A DNA stretch of 64,000 nt from positions 124,001-188,000 of the forward strand of contig NZ_CP039693.1 of the NCBI RefSeq assembly GCF_005145045.1. The letters run 5' to 3'. Positions within the stretch are counted from its first letter, which is position 1, and the number at the start of each line of letters is the position of its first letter. This document shows positions 8,958 to 18,269 of this stretch, one piece after another. The stretch comes from Agrobacterium larrymoorei. Its GTDB lineage: Bacteria; Pseudomonadota; Alphaproteobacteria; Rhizobiales; Rhizobiaceae. The notes under the pieces were generated by a model, which saw nothing but the letters and a program-made list of their open reading frames with translations, did no database searches and was not told where the DNA came from. A program made the position numbers and the translations under genes.

Positions 8958-8974
8958 AGTGAAGCAGATTCACT
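8958..8974. promoter_or_regulatory. Candidate LysR operator
   Basis: The inverted repeat AGTGAA-GCAGA-TTCACT begins eight bases from the LysR start codon, in the 143-base region between the divergent genes. It fits the T-N11-A dyad form of LysR sites. It is placed for autoregulation and for control of the rightward operon beginning at 9094. Confidence 0.45.
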
Positions 8975-9093
8975 TACCGGTGTAAATATCCCGTTTGTGA
9001 AAACGATACCTTTTTGCCAGATTTCTCTAACGCGGCGCCAGTTGCCGTATGAGAGGAGACCGGTGTCGGGGAGGCATCGGGAGGAGATTAGAC

Positions 9094-9855
9094 ATGTTAT
9101 TGCAGGGAAAGACCGCGGTCATTTCGGGCGCTGCTAGCAAGCGTGGTATCGGCCGTGCGACGGCGGAGCTGTTCGTTGAACATGGCGCTCGTGTCGCCAT
9201 TCTGGATATTGATGGTCATGCTGCGGAAGAAGCGGCGGCGGAACTGCCCAAGGTTCCGCATGGCGACCATGTCGGCATCCGATGCGACGTGGCCGATAGG
9301 GATTCATGTATCTCGGCCGCCGACGTGGTCGCCAAAGCCTTCGGCAGGATCGACTCGCTGATCAATAATGCCGGCATCACGCAGCCGATCAAAACGCTCG
9401 ACATTTCCGAGGCAGACTGGAATCGCATCATTTCCGTCAACATGACGGGGATCCTGTTCCTCAGCCAGGCCTTCATTCCGAACATGCGCGACAACGGCGG
9501 CGGATCAATCGCCTGCATCTCGTCTGTGTCGGCGCAGCGCGGTGGCGGGATTTTCGGCGGCCCGCATTATTCGGCGGCGAAGGCCGGTGTGCTCGGGCTT
9601 GCCAAGGCGATGGCGCGCGAATTTGGTCCCGCCGGCATTCGCGTCAATTCGGTCACGCCCGGCCTGATCCAAACGGATATCACTGGTGGGAAACTGACAC
9701 CGGAAATGCGTGCCGACATCATCAAGGGCATTCCACTCGACCGGCTGGGCGATGCCCGCGATGTCGCCAATATCTACCTTTTCCTCGCGTCCGATCTCTC
9801 CGCCTATGTCACTGGCGCGGTTATCGACGTTAATGGCGGCATGCTGATCCACTGA
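9094..9855 (+). CDS. SDR-family sugar/polyol dehydrogenase
   Basis: The protein has 253 residues. ATG 9094 is preceded by a GGGAGGAG ribosome site, better than the ATG at 9049. Motifs: cofactor loop SGAASKRGIG, NNAGITQP, catalytic Ser in SSVSAQRGGG and the YSAAK pair, and a C-terminal VTGAVIDVNGGM. The long GGGIFGGPH insert before the active Tyr is seen in sugar-alcohol and sugar-acid SDRs. As first gene of the block it would oxidise or reduce a substrate that feeds the two-subunit transketolase. The exact substrate is not readable from the sequence. Confidence 0.9.
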   Translation: MLLQGKTAVISGAASKRGIGRATAELFVEHGARVAILDIDGHAAEEAAAELPKVPHGDHVGIRCDVADRDSCISAADVVAKAFGRIDSLINNAGITQPIKTLDISEADWNRIISVNMTGILFLSQAFIPNMRDNGGGSIACISSVSAQRGGGIFGGPHYSAAKAGVLGLAKAMAREFGPAGIRVNSVTPGLIQTDITGGKLTPEMRADIIKGIPLDRLGDARDVANIYLFLASDLSAYVTGAVIDVNGGMLIH

Positions 9856-9898
9856 TCGCCTGCCATCTGAAACCCACAGACTGAGGAGTTGCCGCCTG

Positions 9899-10738
9899 AT
9901 GGTAAAGATGGGTCATAACATCAGCCTTCCCGAGCGCGCCAGGCGTATCCGACGCCACGCGCTGCGGATGGGCGAAGTACAGGGTCAGGGCTACATAGCC
10001 CAAGCACTCGGCATCGCCGACGTGCTTACCGTTTCATATTTTCATGCCACCAACTACCGCCCGGACGATCCAGAATGGGAAGGGCGCGACCGTTTTCTTC
10101 TGTCGATCGGACATTACGCGATCGCGCTTTATGCGGCGTTGATTGAGGCGAAGATCATTCCTGAAGACGAGCTTGAGACCTATGGCACCGACGAAAGTCG
10201 TCTGCCTATGTCGGGAATGGCGAGCTATACGCCTGGCATGGAAATAACCGGCGGTTCCCTCGGTCATGGACTTGGAATCGCCGTTGGGGTGGCGCTCGCA
10301 CTGAAGCGCAAGAAATCGGATGCCTTCGTCTATAACCTGTTTTCTGACGGCGAACTTGACGAGGGCTCCACCTGGGAGGCGGCTCTGTCGGCTGGCTCCT
10401 ATAAGCTCAACAATCTCATCGGTATCGTCGACGTTAACCAGATGCAGGCGGACGGACCATCGCTGGGCGTTCTCAATTTCGAGCCGCTTGGGGCCAAATT
10501 CGAAGCGTTCAATTGGTTTGTGCAACGGGTTGACGGCAATGATCTGAGTGCTTTGGTCGCTGCTTTCGATGCTGCCCGTCGTCACCAGGGGGACGAGCCA
10601 CGCATTATCATCTGTGATACGAAAATGGCGAAGGGCGTGCCCTTTCTCGAGGCGCGGGAGCGGAATCACTTTCTTCGAGTCGAGGCGGATGAGTGGAAGG
10701 AAGCAATCAAAATCATAGATGGGGGGGCAGAGGAGTGA
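9899..10738 (+). CDS. Transketolase, N-terminal (TPP-binding) subunit
   Basis: The protein has 279 residues, about the length of the TPP-binding half of transketolase. Features are SIGHYAIALYAAL, the substrate-gate GGSLGHGLGIAVG, and the thiamine-diphosphate/metal motif SDGELDEGSTWEAALSAG...NNLIGIVDVNQMQADG. The first Gly of the canonical GDGE is Ser. The stop overlaps the GTG start of the C-terminal subunit (GTGA). Split transketolases placed in catabolic operons are known for specialised sugars, for example apulose-4-phosphate and sulfo-sugar transketolases. A pathway-specific role is therefore likelier than a general pentose phosphate one. Confidence 0.92.
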   Translation: MVKMGHNISLPERARRIRRHALRMGEVQGQGYIAQALGIADVLTVSYFHATNYRPDDPEWEGRDRFLLSIGHYAIALYAALIEAKIIPEDELETYGTDESRLPMSGMASYTPGMEITGGSLGHGLGIAVGVALALKRKKSDAFVYNLFSDGELDEGSTWEAALSAGSYKLNNLIGIVDVNQMQADGPSLGVLNFEPLGAKFEAFNWFVQRVDGNDLSALVAAFDAARRHQGDEPRIIICDTKMAKGVPFLEARERNHFLRVEADEWKEAIKIIDGGAEE

Positions 10739-11772
10739 GGCGTTCAAAATACATACGGCCCGATTTTCTGACGACGGGAACTGACCGTCCGCGCTTGACG
10801 ACCTCTGCCATGATCGCGTCCATTGCGGGTCCGGAGCAACCGACAAAGCCAGCGCCGTTTGGAAACGCGCTTGCGGCGCTCGCGGAAAAAGACGACCGTA
10901 TCGTGGGGATGTCCGCCGATCTTGCGAAATATACCGACCTGCATGTGTTTCGCGCTGCCCACCCTGACAAGTTCTACCAGATGGGTATGGCCGAGCAGTT
11001 GCTAATGATGGCGGCTTCCGGGATGGCGCGTGAGGGTTTTCAACCTTGGGTCACCACATATGCTGTCTTTGCATCACGTCGCGCCTACGACTTCATTTGT
11101 CTGGCGATCGCCGAAGAGATGTTGGATGTCAAAATCGTTTGCGCGCTTCCTGGTCTGACGACGGGTTATGGCCCCAGTCATCAGGCAACCGAAGATATCG
11201 CGATGTTTCGCGGCATGCCGAACCTGACAATTATAGATCCTTGCGATGCCGGTGAAATAGAGCAAGCTGTGCCTGCCATCGCTGCCCGCAAGGGGCCTGT
11301 CTACATGCGCCTCTTACGTGGCAACGTGCCGCTGGTGCTGGACGAATACGGTTACAAGTTCGAGCTCGGCAAAGCCAAGATCATCCGTGATGGCAAGGAT
11401 GTGTTGATCATTTCGTCTGGCTTGATGACAATGCGGGCGCTGGAAGCAGCGAAAGAGCTGCAAAAGGATGGCGTTGATGTCGCTGTCTTGCATGTGCCGA
11501 CCATCAAGCCGATTGACGAGGCGACGATCCTTGCCGAATGCCGCAAGCAGAACAGGCTCGTGGTTGTGGCGGAAAATCATACCGTTATCGGCGGACTGGG
11601 AGAAGCCGTAGCTGCAACTCTGATGCGTTCCGATGTTAGGCCAGCCGCATTCCGGCAGATTGGCCTTCCTGACGAATTTCTGGAGGCGGGAGCGCTTCCA
11701 ACCTTGCATGACCGGTATGGCCTTTCGACACTGAAAGTTACGGCGGCAATCAAGTCATGGCTGGATGAATAG
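10735..11772 (+). CDS. Transketolase, C-terminal (pyrimidine-binding) subunit
   Basis: The protein has 345 residues. The GTG at 10735 is embedded in the stop of the N-terminal subunit gene, so translation is coupled; an ATG further upstream would overlap by 45 bases. The pyrimidine-binding domain is recognisable from MGMAEQLLMMAASGMAREGFQPWVTTYAVF, containing the Glu that activates thiamine diphosphate, and GLTTGYGPSHQATEDIAMFRGMPN. The C-terminal domain has VVAENHTVIGGLGEAVA. It should form an alpha2beta2 enzyme with the preceding product. The first 30 residues are poorly conserved-looking, so the true start could lie a little further in. Confidence 0.92.
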   Translation: MRRSKYIRPDFLTTGTDRPRLTTSAMIASIAGPEQPTKPAPFGNALAALAEKDDRIVGMSADLAKYTDLHVFRAAHPDKFYQMGMAEQLLMMAASGMAREGFQPWVTTYAVFASRRAYDFICLAIAEEMLDVKIVCALPGLTTGYGPSHQATEDIAMFRGMPNLTIIDPCDAGEIEQAVPAIAARKGPVYMRLLRGNVPLVLDEYGYKFELGKAKIIRDGKDVLIISSGLMTMRALEAAKELQKDGVDVAVLHVPTIKPIDEATILAECRKQNRLVVVAENHTVIGGLGEAVAATLMRSDVRPAAFRQIGLPDEFLEAGALPTLHDRYGLSTLKVTAAIKSWLDE

Positions 11773-11839
11773 ACTTATGTGACGGCCTGTGTGGGAGTGC
11801 GGGTCGATCATCTCCAGCGAGCACATAATGGAGGAGAAT

Positions 11840-12844
11840 ATGAGCTTGTTTATCAACAGACGCGCATTTCTGACTGTCGCGACCGGTGCCTTAGCGGCTC
11901 CCGCGGTGGTTTTTGGCATTCGCCCTGCGCAGGCGGCGACCACATTGACCCTTGGGCATGGCGCAGCCCCCGGCAACCCGCGAACGCTTGCTGCTGCAAA
12001 ATTCGCTGAACTTGTAGTGGAAAAAACCGCTGGCCGGGTGAAGATCAATGTTGCAGGTGCAGAAACGCTTGGTAACGATTCCGCAATGCTGACCAGTTTG
12101 CGCACCGGGGCTCTCGATTTCACGGCCAACAGTCAGGGTGCGACGTCCGCTCTCGTTCCGGAACTGGCTGCGCTTGGCTTGCCCTTCCTGTTTCCAGACA
12201 CCAAGAAGGCAATACAAGTCTTGAGCGGCCCTGTCGGCGAGGATTTGAACAAGCGTTTTGAGGCAGTCGGTGTCGTTCCGCTTGATTGGTGGGACAATGG
12301 CATCCGTCATCTCACAAATTCGAAACGGAAAATTACTGCGCCTGAAGAACTTAAAGGGCTGAAAATACGCACTCCCGCCGACCCGATGACGATCGACATC
12401 TTCCAGGCGATGGGTGCGGCAACCGAACAGATCGCCTTCGGTGAACTCTACATTGCGCTCCAGCAGGGCGTCGTCGACGGGCAGGAAAACCCTCTGGCCA
12501 ATATTGAAAGCTCCAAGCTGTTCGAGGTCAATAAGTATGTCAGCCTCACTGCGCATAAATGGGAATCGACACCGTTTCTGATGTCGAAGATCGCTCAGGC
12601 TCGTCTCGGCGCTGACCTTGAGGTGATCAAGGCGGCTGCCAAGGAAGCTGGCGACCTGCAGCGCAAGCTGTCGGCCGAAAAGGAAGCCAAGGTTCTGGCC
12701 AACTTCAAGGGCAATTCGGTCGTGGAAGTCGTGGAAGTTGAGCGCGAGGCGTTCGTCAAGGCGACGACTGGCGTGGCCGAGAACTGGAAGAAAAAGCCGT
12801 TTGGCGATTTCGTTAGCAAGATCGAAGCAGAGGCCAGGGCGTAA
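11840..12844 (+). CDS. TRAP transporter solute-binding protein (DctP family)
   Basis: The protein has 334 residues. ATG 11840 has a GGAGGAG site seven bases upstream. The leader carries a twin-arginine motif (NRRAFLT) before a hydrophobic stretch ending AQA-AT, so export may be by Tat. The DctP fold shows FPDTKKAIQVLSGPVGEDLNKRF, LKGLKIRTPADPMTIDIFQAMGA and the conserved QQGVVDGQENPLANI loop. The Arg in KIRTP is the usual carboxylate clamp of the family. Substrates are typically sugar acids or other organic acids. It is first in a P-Q-M operon. Confidence 0.93.
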   Translation: MSLFINRRAFLTVATGALAAPAVVFGIRPAQAATTLTLGHGAAPGNPRTLAAAKFAELVVEKTAGRVKINVAGAETLGNDSAMLTSLRTGALDFTANSQGATSALVPELAALGLPFLFPDTKKAIQVLSGPVGEDLNKRFEAVGVVPLDWWDNGIRHLTNSKRKITAPEELKGLKIRTPADPMTIDIFQAMGAATEQIAFGELYIALQQGVVDGQENPLANIESSKLFEVNKYVSLTAHKWESTPFLMSKIAQARLGADLEVIKAAAKEAGDLQRKLSAEKEAKVLANFKGNSVVEVVEVEREAFVKATTGVAENWKKKPFGDFVSKIEAEARA

Positions 12845-12870
12845 GGCCCTGGTACTGAACGGAGCCATTC

Positions 12871-13401
12871 ATGCAAACCTTGTTGCAAGGCGTGGATCGG
12901 ATATCGCGCGCCATCATACTCTTCTCCCGCTTCGTCATCATTGCCACCGGCATCGCGCTAACGGTCATGATGACGGCTAACGTCATCGCCCGTTACACCC
13001 TTGAAAGCGGTGGCTTTTCCTTCGCGCAGGAACTGCCCATGCTGATCTTTCCATGGTTTATCATCGGGGGAATTGTTTTGGCCGCGCATGCGGGCGGCCA
13101 CATGGCCGTGGAGTGGCTTTATGACAAGCTGAATGGCAACGCCCGACTTGCGGCGTTCGTATTCGCCAACGCCATTAGTATTATTTCGTTCCTGGTGCTC
13201 GCCTATCATTCATTCATTGTCGCCGAAATTGCTGGCGTCGAGCACAGTCCCGTTCTGCAATTGCCTAACAGCATCGGCTACTACGCACTGGCCATCGGGG
13301 CGATGCTTGTATCCATCGTAACCGTAGCGGCTACGCTCCGTGTCCTTAGATTCGGCTGGGATCGACGGGTTGAAGTCAAGGCTGAGGAGATGCCCCTATG
13401 A
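12871..13401 (+). CDS. TRAP transporter small permease (DctQ family)
   Basis: The 176-residue membrane protein has four predicted helices (about residues 15-40, 55-75, 93-115 and 130-155), the size and topology of DctQ. A conserved-type ALTVMMTANVIARY and the FAQELPMLIFPWFIIGGIVLA helix pair are visible. It associates with the large permease, whose gene starts within its stop codon (ATGA overlap). Confidence 0.9.
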   Translation: MQTLLQGVDRISRAIILFSRFVIIATGIALTVMMTANVIARYTLESGGFSFAQELPMLIFPWFIIGGIVLAAHAGGHMAVEWLYDKLNGNARLAAFVFANAISIISFLVLAYHSFIVAEIAGVEHSPVLQLPNSIGYYALAIGAMLVSIVTVAATLRVLRFGWDRRVEVKAEEMPL

Positions 13402-14657
13402 CACTGATCATGATCGTCTCATTCTGCATCCTTATGGTCCTTGCTGTCCCGGTCGGATACGGACTGATCATCGCGGCGGGTTTTGGCATCCTTTTCAACG
13501 GATATGTACCGCTATCGGTCGTTGCTCAGCAAGTCTATGACCAGACGCAGTCCTTCCCCATGCTCGCCTTGCCATTCTTCATGCTGGCTGGAACGCTGAT
13601 GCTTGGTGGCGAACTGGGCAAGCAACTGCTCGAACTCGCTTCAAAGGCCATGCAACGCTGGCGAGGCGGGCCGTTGTCGACAACGGTCGTGTCATCGGTC
13701 GTGTTCGGCGGTGTATCTGGCTCGGCCGTTGCCAACGCCAGTGCACTCGGCTCGGTGCTCATCCCCTGGCAGAAGAAGCAAGGCTTTCCCCCTGCACTCT
13801 GCGCCGCGAATAACGCGACCTCGGCCGTCATCGATGTGCTGATCCCGCCATCCATTCCGATGATCCTCTTTTCCCTGATCAGCGGTGTCAGCGTCGCAAA
13901 CCTGTTCATCTCGGGCATTCTCCCCGGCCTGATCATGGCCGCAAGCTTTGTCTTGGTGTGCTGGTTCATTTCCGTGCGCCGAGGCTATGCTGCGCACGCA
14001 GTCAAGATGAATAAGCGGGAGCTTGCACGCCTTGCCATTCAGAGTACGCCTGCGATCATCCTTCCAATTCTGATCATCCTCTTGCTGCGCTTCGGCTTTG
14101 CAACACCCACCGAAGTTGCTGTCTTATCCGTCGTTTACTCGCTACTTCTAAGCTTGCTTTTCTACCGTGATCTGACCTGGCCGCGCTTTTGCGAAAACCT
14201 CGTTGAGGCTGGCGTCGCAACCGGCGTCGTCATGCTGGTCATTATGGGCAGCGCGGCTGTCGGTTGGGTGCTGACTTTCGATCAGGCTCCACAGCAAATG
14301 GCGGAATGGGTTGCTGCCAACATTTCCAGCCCTATCGTTATAATCCTGATGATGAACATCCTAATGCTGATTGTCGGCATGCCGCTCGATATGCCACCAG
14401 CCATCCTGCTTCTTGGTCCGATTTTCGTGCCGCTGGCGGATGCCATAGGTCTCGACCGGGTCCAACTCGGACTTATGATGGTGATCAACCTCGGCATCGG
14501 TCTTTACACGCCGCCGATTGGAACGACGTTGTTCATTTCGTCGTCCATCGCAAAGGCGCCGCTTGGGGCAACGACCCGCGAACTCTGGCCCTTCTTCGGC
14601 ATGGCCATGCTTCTTTTGATGGCGGTCAGCTTCATACCAGCTTTGACGATCTATTGA
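13398..14657 (+). CDS. TRAP transporter large permease (DctM family)
   Basis: The 419-residue protein has about 11-12 membrane helices. DctM signatures include FPMLALPFFMLAGTLM, VVSSVVFGGVSGSAVANASALGSVLIPWQKKQGF, a DVLIPPSIPMILFSLISGVSV stretch and the C-terminal NLGIGLYTPPIGTTLF. It forms the ion-driven transport channel. The start overlaps the dctQ-like gene by four bases, and the following ABC ATPase starts 10 bases after its stop, so two transporters of different energy type share an operon. Confidence 0.95.
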   Translation: MTLIMIVSFCILMVLAVPVGYGLIIAAGFGILFNGYVPLSVVAQQVYDQTQSFPMLALPFFMLAGTLMLGGELGKQLLELASKAMQRWRGGPLSTTVVSSVVFGGVSGSAVANASALGSVLIPWQKKQGFPPALCAANNATSAVIDVLIPPSIPMILFSLISGVSVANLFISGILPGLIMAASFVLVCWFISVRRGYAAHAVKMNKRELARLAIQSTPAIILPILIILLLRFGFATPTEVAVLSVVYSLLLSLLFYRDLTWPRFCENLVEAGVATGVVMLVIMGSAAVGWVLTFDQAPQQMAEWVAANISSPIVIILMMNILMLIVGMPLDMPPAILLLGPIFVPLADAIGLDRVQLGLMMVINLGIGLYTPPIGTTLFISSSIAKAPLGATTRELWPFFGMAMLLLMAVSFIPALTIY

Positions 14658-14667
14658 GGAAAACGTC

Positions 14668-16170
14668 ATGACTAACCAATCGCAATCCGTTCTTTCTGTG
14701 AAAGGGCTGACTAAGTCATATGGTGCGACATCCGTTCTCAAGGGTGTCGATTTCTCAGTCAAACGTGGCGATGTCCATGCCCTGTTGGGTGGCAATGGTG
14801 CTGGCAAATCAACGATGATCCGGATTATCACCGGATTGGCCGCAAAGGATGCAGGTGAGATCGCATTCCATGACGTGGCCGGTCATCTGCTTTCGGAAAC
14901 CGAAGGTCGCTCGAAGGTTGCCGTGGTTCATCAGGAACTTGCTCTCCTGCCGCATTTGACCGTTGCGGAAAACATCATCCTGCCGCGCTTTCCGAAAGGT
15001 TTTGGTCTCTTTGACAGGAAGCGTTCATGGTCGCAGGCGCACGATGCGCTGTCTCTGATTGACCGGGAATTCGCCGACACGCACCTACACACCCTCGTCG
15101 GCGACCTTAGCCTGCATCAGGGGCAAATGGTCGAGATTGCAAGAGCCTTGTCGTCGGGGGCGGAGTTGCTTCTGCTTGATGAGCCCACCGGTAACCTGAC
15201 GGCTACCGAAACTGAACGTCTGTTCGCTGTGTTGCGGAGATTGACCACCGAAAATGGCCTAGCAATTGTCTTCGTTTCGCACCGTATGAAGGAAATCAGG
15301 CAGATCGCCAATGTCTGTACCATCATAAGAGACGGGAAAACTGTCGTTGATCGTGTCCCAACGACGGGCCTTTCGGATACGGCAATCGTGGAGAAGATGG
15401 GCCAGACCGTATCCAGGCAAGCGGAAGCCGAGTTGCCTCGTCTCGCGAAATCAATGGATGCAAGCGCTGCCGAGGACATCCTTGTCATACGCGATGCGGA
15501 CCTCGAAATGCGGCTAATGCCAGGAACGGTTCTCGGCATTGCGGGCGCTCCTGCTGGACCGCAGGCACTCATCGCGAGTTTGATTGGTGCAGCCAAAGAA
15601 CGGCGATGGATGATTGCACGAACTGGGTGGCCGCATGTTTTCAATACACCCCGCCAGGCCGCTCGCAACGGCGCTGGCTTTATCACCGGCGACCGTGCGC
15701 ACAAGGGGATTCTAGCGAACCTGCCGATCATCGACAATGTATTGGCCTCTCGGCGTATCGTTCGCGGTGGCTGGTTCACGAGTGCACGCGAAAGGATGGA
15801 ATGTCTGGATCTCGTACGCTCGTTGAAAATTAAGGCAGCCTCGATCTGGGATTTGCCCGATACGTTGAGCGGCGGCACACAGCAGAAGCTTCTTCTTGCT
15901 CGCTGGCTTGGACTTCCATCCCTACTGCTGGTGCTGGAGGAGCCTACCCGCGGTGTCGATATAGGCACAAAAAGGGAAATCTATCAGTTGATCCGGCAGA
16001 TGACTGCGAGTGGAACGATCATCATCTGGTGGTCCACCGAAAACGCAGAACTGCTGGAAGTCTGTGATCGTGTCGTCGCTTTCGAAACGGACGGTCGCTG
16101 CGCGGGAATTATAGAAAAAGAAGACCTGAGCGAGGACACACTCGCAAACATGACGGGAATGGCAGCATGA
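14668..16170 (+). CDS. Sugar ABC transporter ATP-binding protein (RbsA/MglA-like, two ATPase domains)
   Basis: The 500-residue protein holds two ABC domains in tandem. Domain 1 has an intact Walker A (GGNGAGKST, about residues 38-46), Walker B LLLLDEPTGNLT and switch His in VSHRMKE, but its signature reads [15 protein letters not shown] rather than LSGGQ. Domain 2 lacks a usable Walker A (GAPAGPQAL), as in other RbsA-type proteins, but keeps LSGGTQQKLLLARWLG and a Walker B ending LEEPTRGVD, where Glu replaces the first Asp. Only one ATP site is likely to hydrolyse. The gene overlaps the permease gene that follows (ATGA). Confidence 0.92.
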   Translation: MTNQSQSVLSVKGLTKSYGATSVLKGVDFSVKRGDVHALLGGNGAGKSTMIRIITGLAAKDAGEIAFHDVAGHLLSETEGRSKVAVVHQELALLPHLTVAENIILPRFPKGFGLFDRKRSWSQAHDALSLIDREFADTHLHTLVGDLSLHQGQMVEIARALSSGAELLLLDEPTGNLTATETERLFAVLRRLTTENGLAIVFVSHRMKEIRQIANVCTIIRDGKTVVDRVPTTGLSDTAIVEKMGQTVSRQAEAELPRLAKSMDASAAEDILVIRDADLEMRLMPGTVLGIAGAPAGPQALIASLIGAAKERRWMIARTGWPHVFNTPRQAARNGAGFITGDRAHKGILANLPIIDNVLASRRIVRGGWFTSARERMECLDLVRSLKIKAASIWDLPDTLSGGTQQKLLLARWLGLPSLLLVLEEPTRGVDIGTKREIYQLIRQMTASGTIIIWWSTENAELLEVCDRVVAFETDGRCAGIIEKEDLSEDTLANMTGMAA

Positions 16171-17177
16171 CCTACGCGCGTGGACAATCTTCCGCACAGC
16201 CTACACCTCATCTCTCTATTCGGCAGCGCGAAAGCCTGCTAGGAGCCTATCGCACTGAAATCGCCATCGCTCTTGCCATTGTCGTCGTATCGCTGGCGGT
16301 CGGCTCGCAGGTACCGCAGGCCCTAAGCTGGGGCAATCTTGCCAACATAACCCAGGCGGGCGCTCCGCTCATAATCATGTCGCTAGGCGTCCTGCTTGTC
16401 GTCATCACCGGCGGTATAGACCTCTCTGTTGGCTCGGTATTCTCACTGACGGGAATGGTGACTGCACAAGCTATGGCCCTAGGTTTTGGCGGCGTGAGTG
16501 CAGGCTGCATAGGGCTTTCGGTCGGCTTAATTTTTGGTTCCGCCAACGGCTTTCTGGTGACGATCGTTGGTCTGGCGCCGTTCGTGGTCACGTTGATCAC
16601 CTTCGCGGTGGCTGGCTCGCTCGCCTTTATCGTCACAAACGGCCGTTCAATGCCGATCGGTGATCCTGATTTTTGGTTGTTGAACAGCGGCAGCCTAATA
16701 CCCGGCGTCCCAAACTACATCCTGTTCTGCTTCATATTGCTGATCGCGATCGAGTTCTTCCTTAAAAAGATGGTGGCCGGTCGGTGGTTTTATGCGGTGG
16801 GAAGTAGCTCGACGGCAGCTTACCTGCTCGGCATTCCGGTGAAGCGAACAAAATTCTTGGCCTACGTTGCCTCTTCCTTGCTCGCGTCGCTCTCTGGTCT
16901 GCTGACGGTGTCCTACATCCTCAACGCCGAATCGACCGCAGGCTCGAGCTTGATGTTGCAGGCGATAGCCGCTGTCGTCATTGGCGGTGCGAGCCTGCTC
17001 GGCGGTACAGGGACAGCGGTTGGCGCAGTTCTCGGCGCACTGATGATCACGGTGATCCAGAATGGCGTCAATCTCATCGGCATCAACAGTTTCTGGCAGG
17101 GGTCCGTTACCGGGCTGGCAATTCTGGTTGCGGTTCTCATCGACCGCTTCGGTAAGGCACGCCGCAGTTCACATTGA
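16167..17177 (+). CDS. Sugar ABC transporter permease (RbsC-like)
   Basis: The 336-residue protein has 8-10 hydrophobic helices. Family signatures are [25 protein letters not shown] (residues about 68-92), [21 protein letters not shown], a coupling loop [23 protein letters not shown], and [25 protein letters not shown]. It would dimerise as the channel for the binding protein encoded next. Start and stop spacing show it is co-transcribed with the ATPase gene. Confidence 0.93.
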   Translation: MTYARGQSSAQPTPHLSIRQRESLLGAYRTEIAIALAIVVVSLAVGSQVPQALSWGNLANITQAGAPLIIMSLGVLLVVITGGIDLSVGSVFSLTGMVTAQAMALGFGGVSAGCIGLSVGLIFGSANGFLVTIVGLAPFVVTLITFAVAGSLAFIVTNGRSMPIGDPDFWLLNSGSLIPGVPNYILFCFILLIAIEFFLKKMVAGRWFYAVGSSSTAAYLLGIPVKRTKFLAYVASSLLASLSGLLTVSYILNAESTAGSSLMLQAIAAVVIGGASLLGGTGTAVGAVLGALMITVIQNGVNLIGINSFWQGSVTGLAILVAVLIDRFGKARRSSH

Positions 17178-17221
17178 AAGTTTGGGCAGGAACAATCCGG
17201 TCCTTTGGAGGAGGAAAACAA

Positions 17222-18202
17222 ATGAAAATGATTTACAGAAAAGCTCTAACCTTCGCGGTAGGCATCGCATTCGCCGCGGTTCTGGCAAACGGGCAGGCAA
17301 TCGCACAAGACAGAAAGACGGTGGCATATATCGCGCCCTCGCTCGATATCTCCTACTGGCAGTGGGTCGGTTACGGCGTTAAGCAGAAGGCGACCGAATT
17401 GGGGATGGACTATGTTGAGTACACATCGGAGAATTCGCCGGCCAAGCAAATGGACAATGCCCGGACGGCGATCACTAAGGGCGTGGATGCCGTGGTAATC
17501 GGCCCGGTGAGTTCCACAAGCACACCGCCTCTACTCGCCTATCTCAAGTCTCGAAACATCCCGATCGCGTTTGCGGGAATTGGCCCTCAGCCCGGCCAGA
17601 CCGATTACACGTCTTCAGTCACAGCAAACAATTACGAAACGGGCAAAGCCCAGGGCAGCTTTGTATGCAAGCTAGCCAAGGAGCGTGGCGGCGACGAAGT
17701 GGGGATGCTGTCTCTGCCACAGGATCGTGAAAACGCCCAGAAGTACTTCAAGGGAGCCGAGGAGGCATTCAAGTCGGATGGCTGCAAGCTGGCCCAGATG
17801 CTGGAAACGCGCGGCCTCACCGTAAACGAGGCGGTCACTCAGGCCAACGACATGCTGACCGCTCATCCAAACATCAAGGCCATATATGGCATGTATGACG
17901 AGGCCGGAACAGGAGCGGCAAAGGTGCTCCAGACGCGCGGCCTGACGGGCAAGATCGGCATCGCGGTAGCCGATGGCAGCCCGACCACGATCGCGCTTCT
18001 CAAAGCCAACGCAATCCAGGGGATTTTCTTCCAGGAAGCGGTCGGGCAGGGGATTGATGGAACGCAGCAAGTGTTCAACGCCCTCACCAAAGCTCCAGTT
18101 AAAAAAGACCTTGCTTTGGTTATGCCGCTCGTAACTGCGGATAAGGTCGATACGCCTGAGGCAAAAGTGGTTATCGCTCGCGTCTTTCCTCCGTCGAAGT
18201 AA
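17222..18202 (+). CDS. Periplasmic sugar-binding protein (Peripla_BP_4, RbsB-like)
   Basis: The protein has 326 residues. ATG 17222 follows a perfect GGAGGA site; the frame is open from 17174 but that start overlaps the permease gene. A Sec signal peptide ends near AIAQ-DRK. The periplasmic-binding fold shows [39 protein letters not shown], an NYETGKAQG hinge and [16 protein letters not shown]. It completes the third importer subunit set of this block. A hairpin follows. Confidence 0.92.
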   Translation: MKMIYRKALTFAVGIAFAAVLANGQAIAQDRKTVAYIAPSLDISYWQWVGYGVKQKATELGMDYVEYTSENSPAKQMDNARTAITKGVDAVVIGPVSSTSTPPLLAYLKSRNIPIAFAGIGPQPGQTDYTSSVTANNYETGKAQGSFVCKLAKERGGDEVGMLSLPQDRENAQKYFKGAEEAFKSDGCKLAQMLETRGLTVNEAVTQANDMLTAHPNIKAIYGMYDEAGTGAAKVLQTRGLTGKIGIAVADGSPTTIALLKANAIQGIFFQEAVGQGIDGTQQVFNALTKAPVKKDLALVMPLVTADKVDTPEAKVVIARVFPPSK

Positions 18203-18214
18203 TTAATAAAAAGG

Positions 18215-18236
18215 CAGCGGCTGTAGTCGGCCGCTG
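18215..18236 (+). terminator. Hairpin between sugar-binding protein and amidohydrolase genes
   Basis: CAGCGGC (18215-18221) and GCCGCTG (18230-18236) form a seven-pair stem with an eight-base loop, 13 bases after the stop codon. No T run follows, so partial termination or mRNA stabilisation is likely, with some read-through into the amidohydrolase gene. Confidence 0.5.
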
Positions 18237-18269
18237 TCACCTTCCCCTGTAGAAGCACGGACGCTGCGC

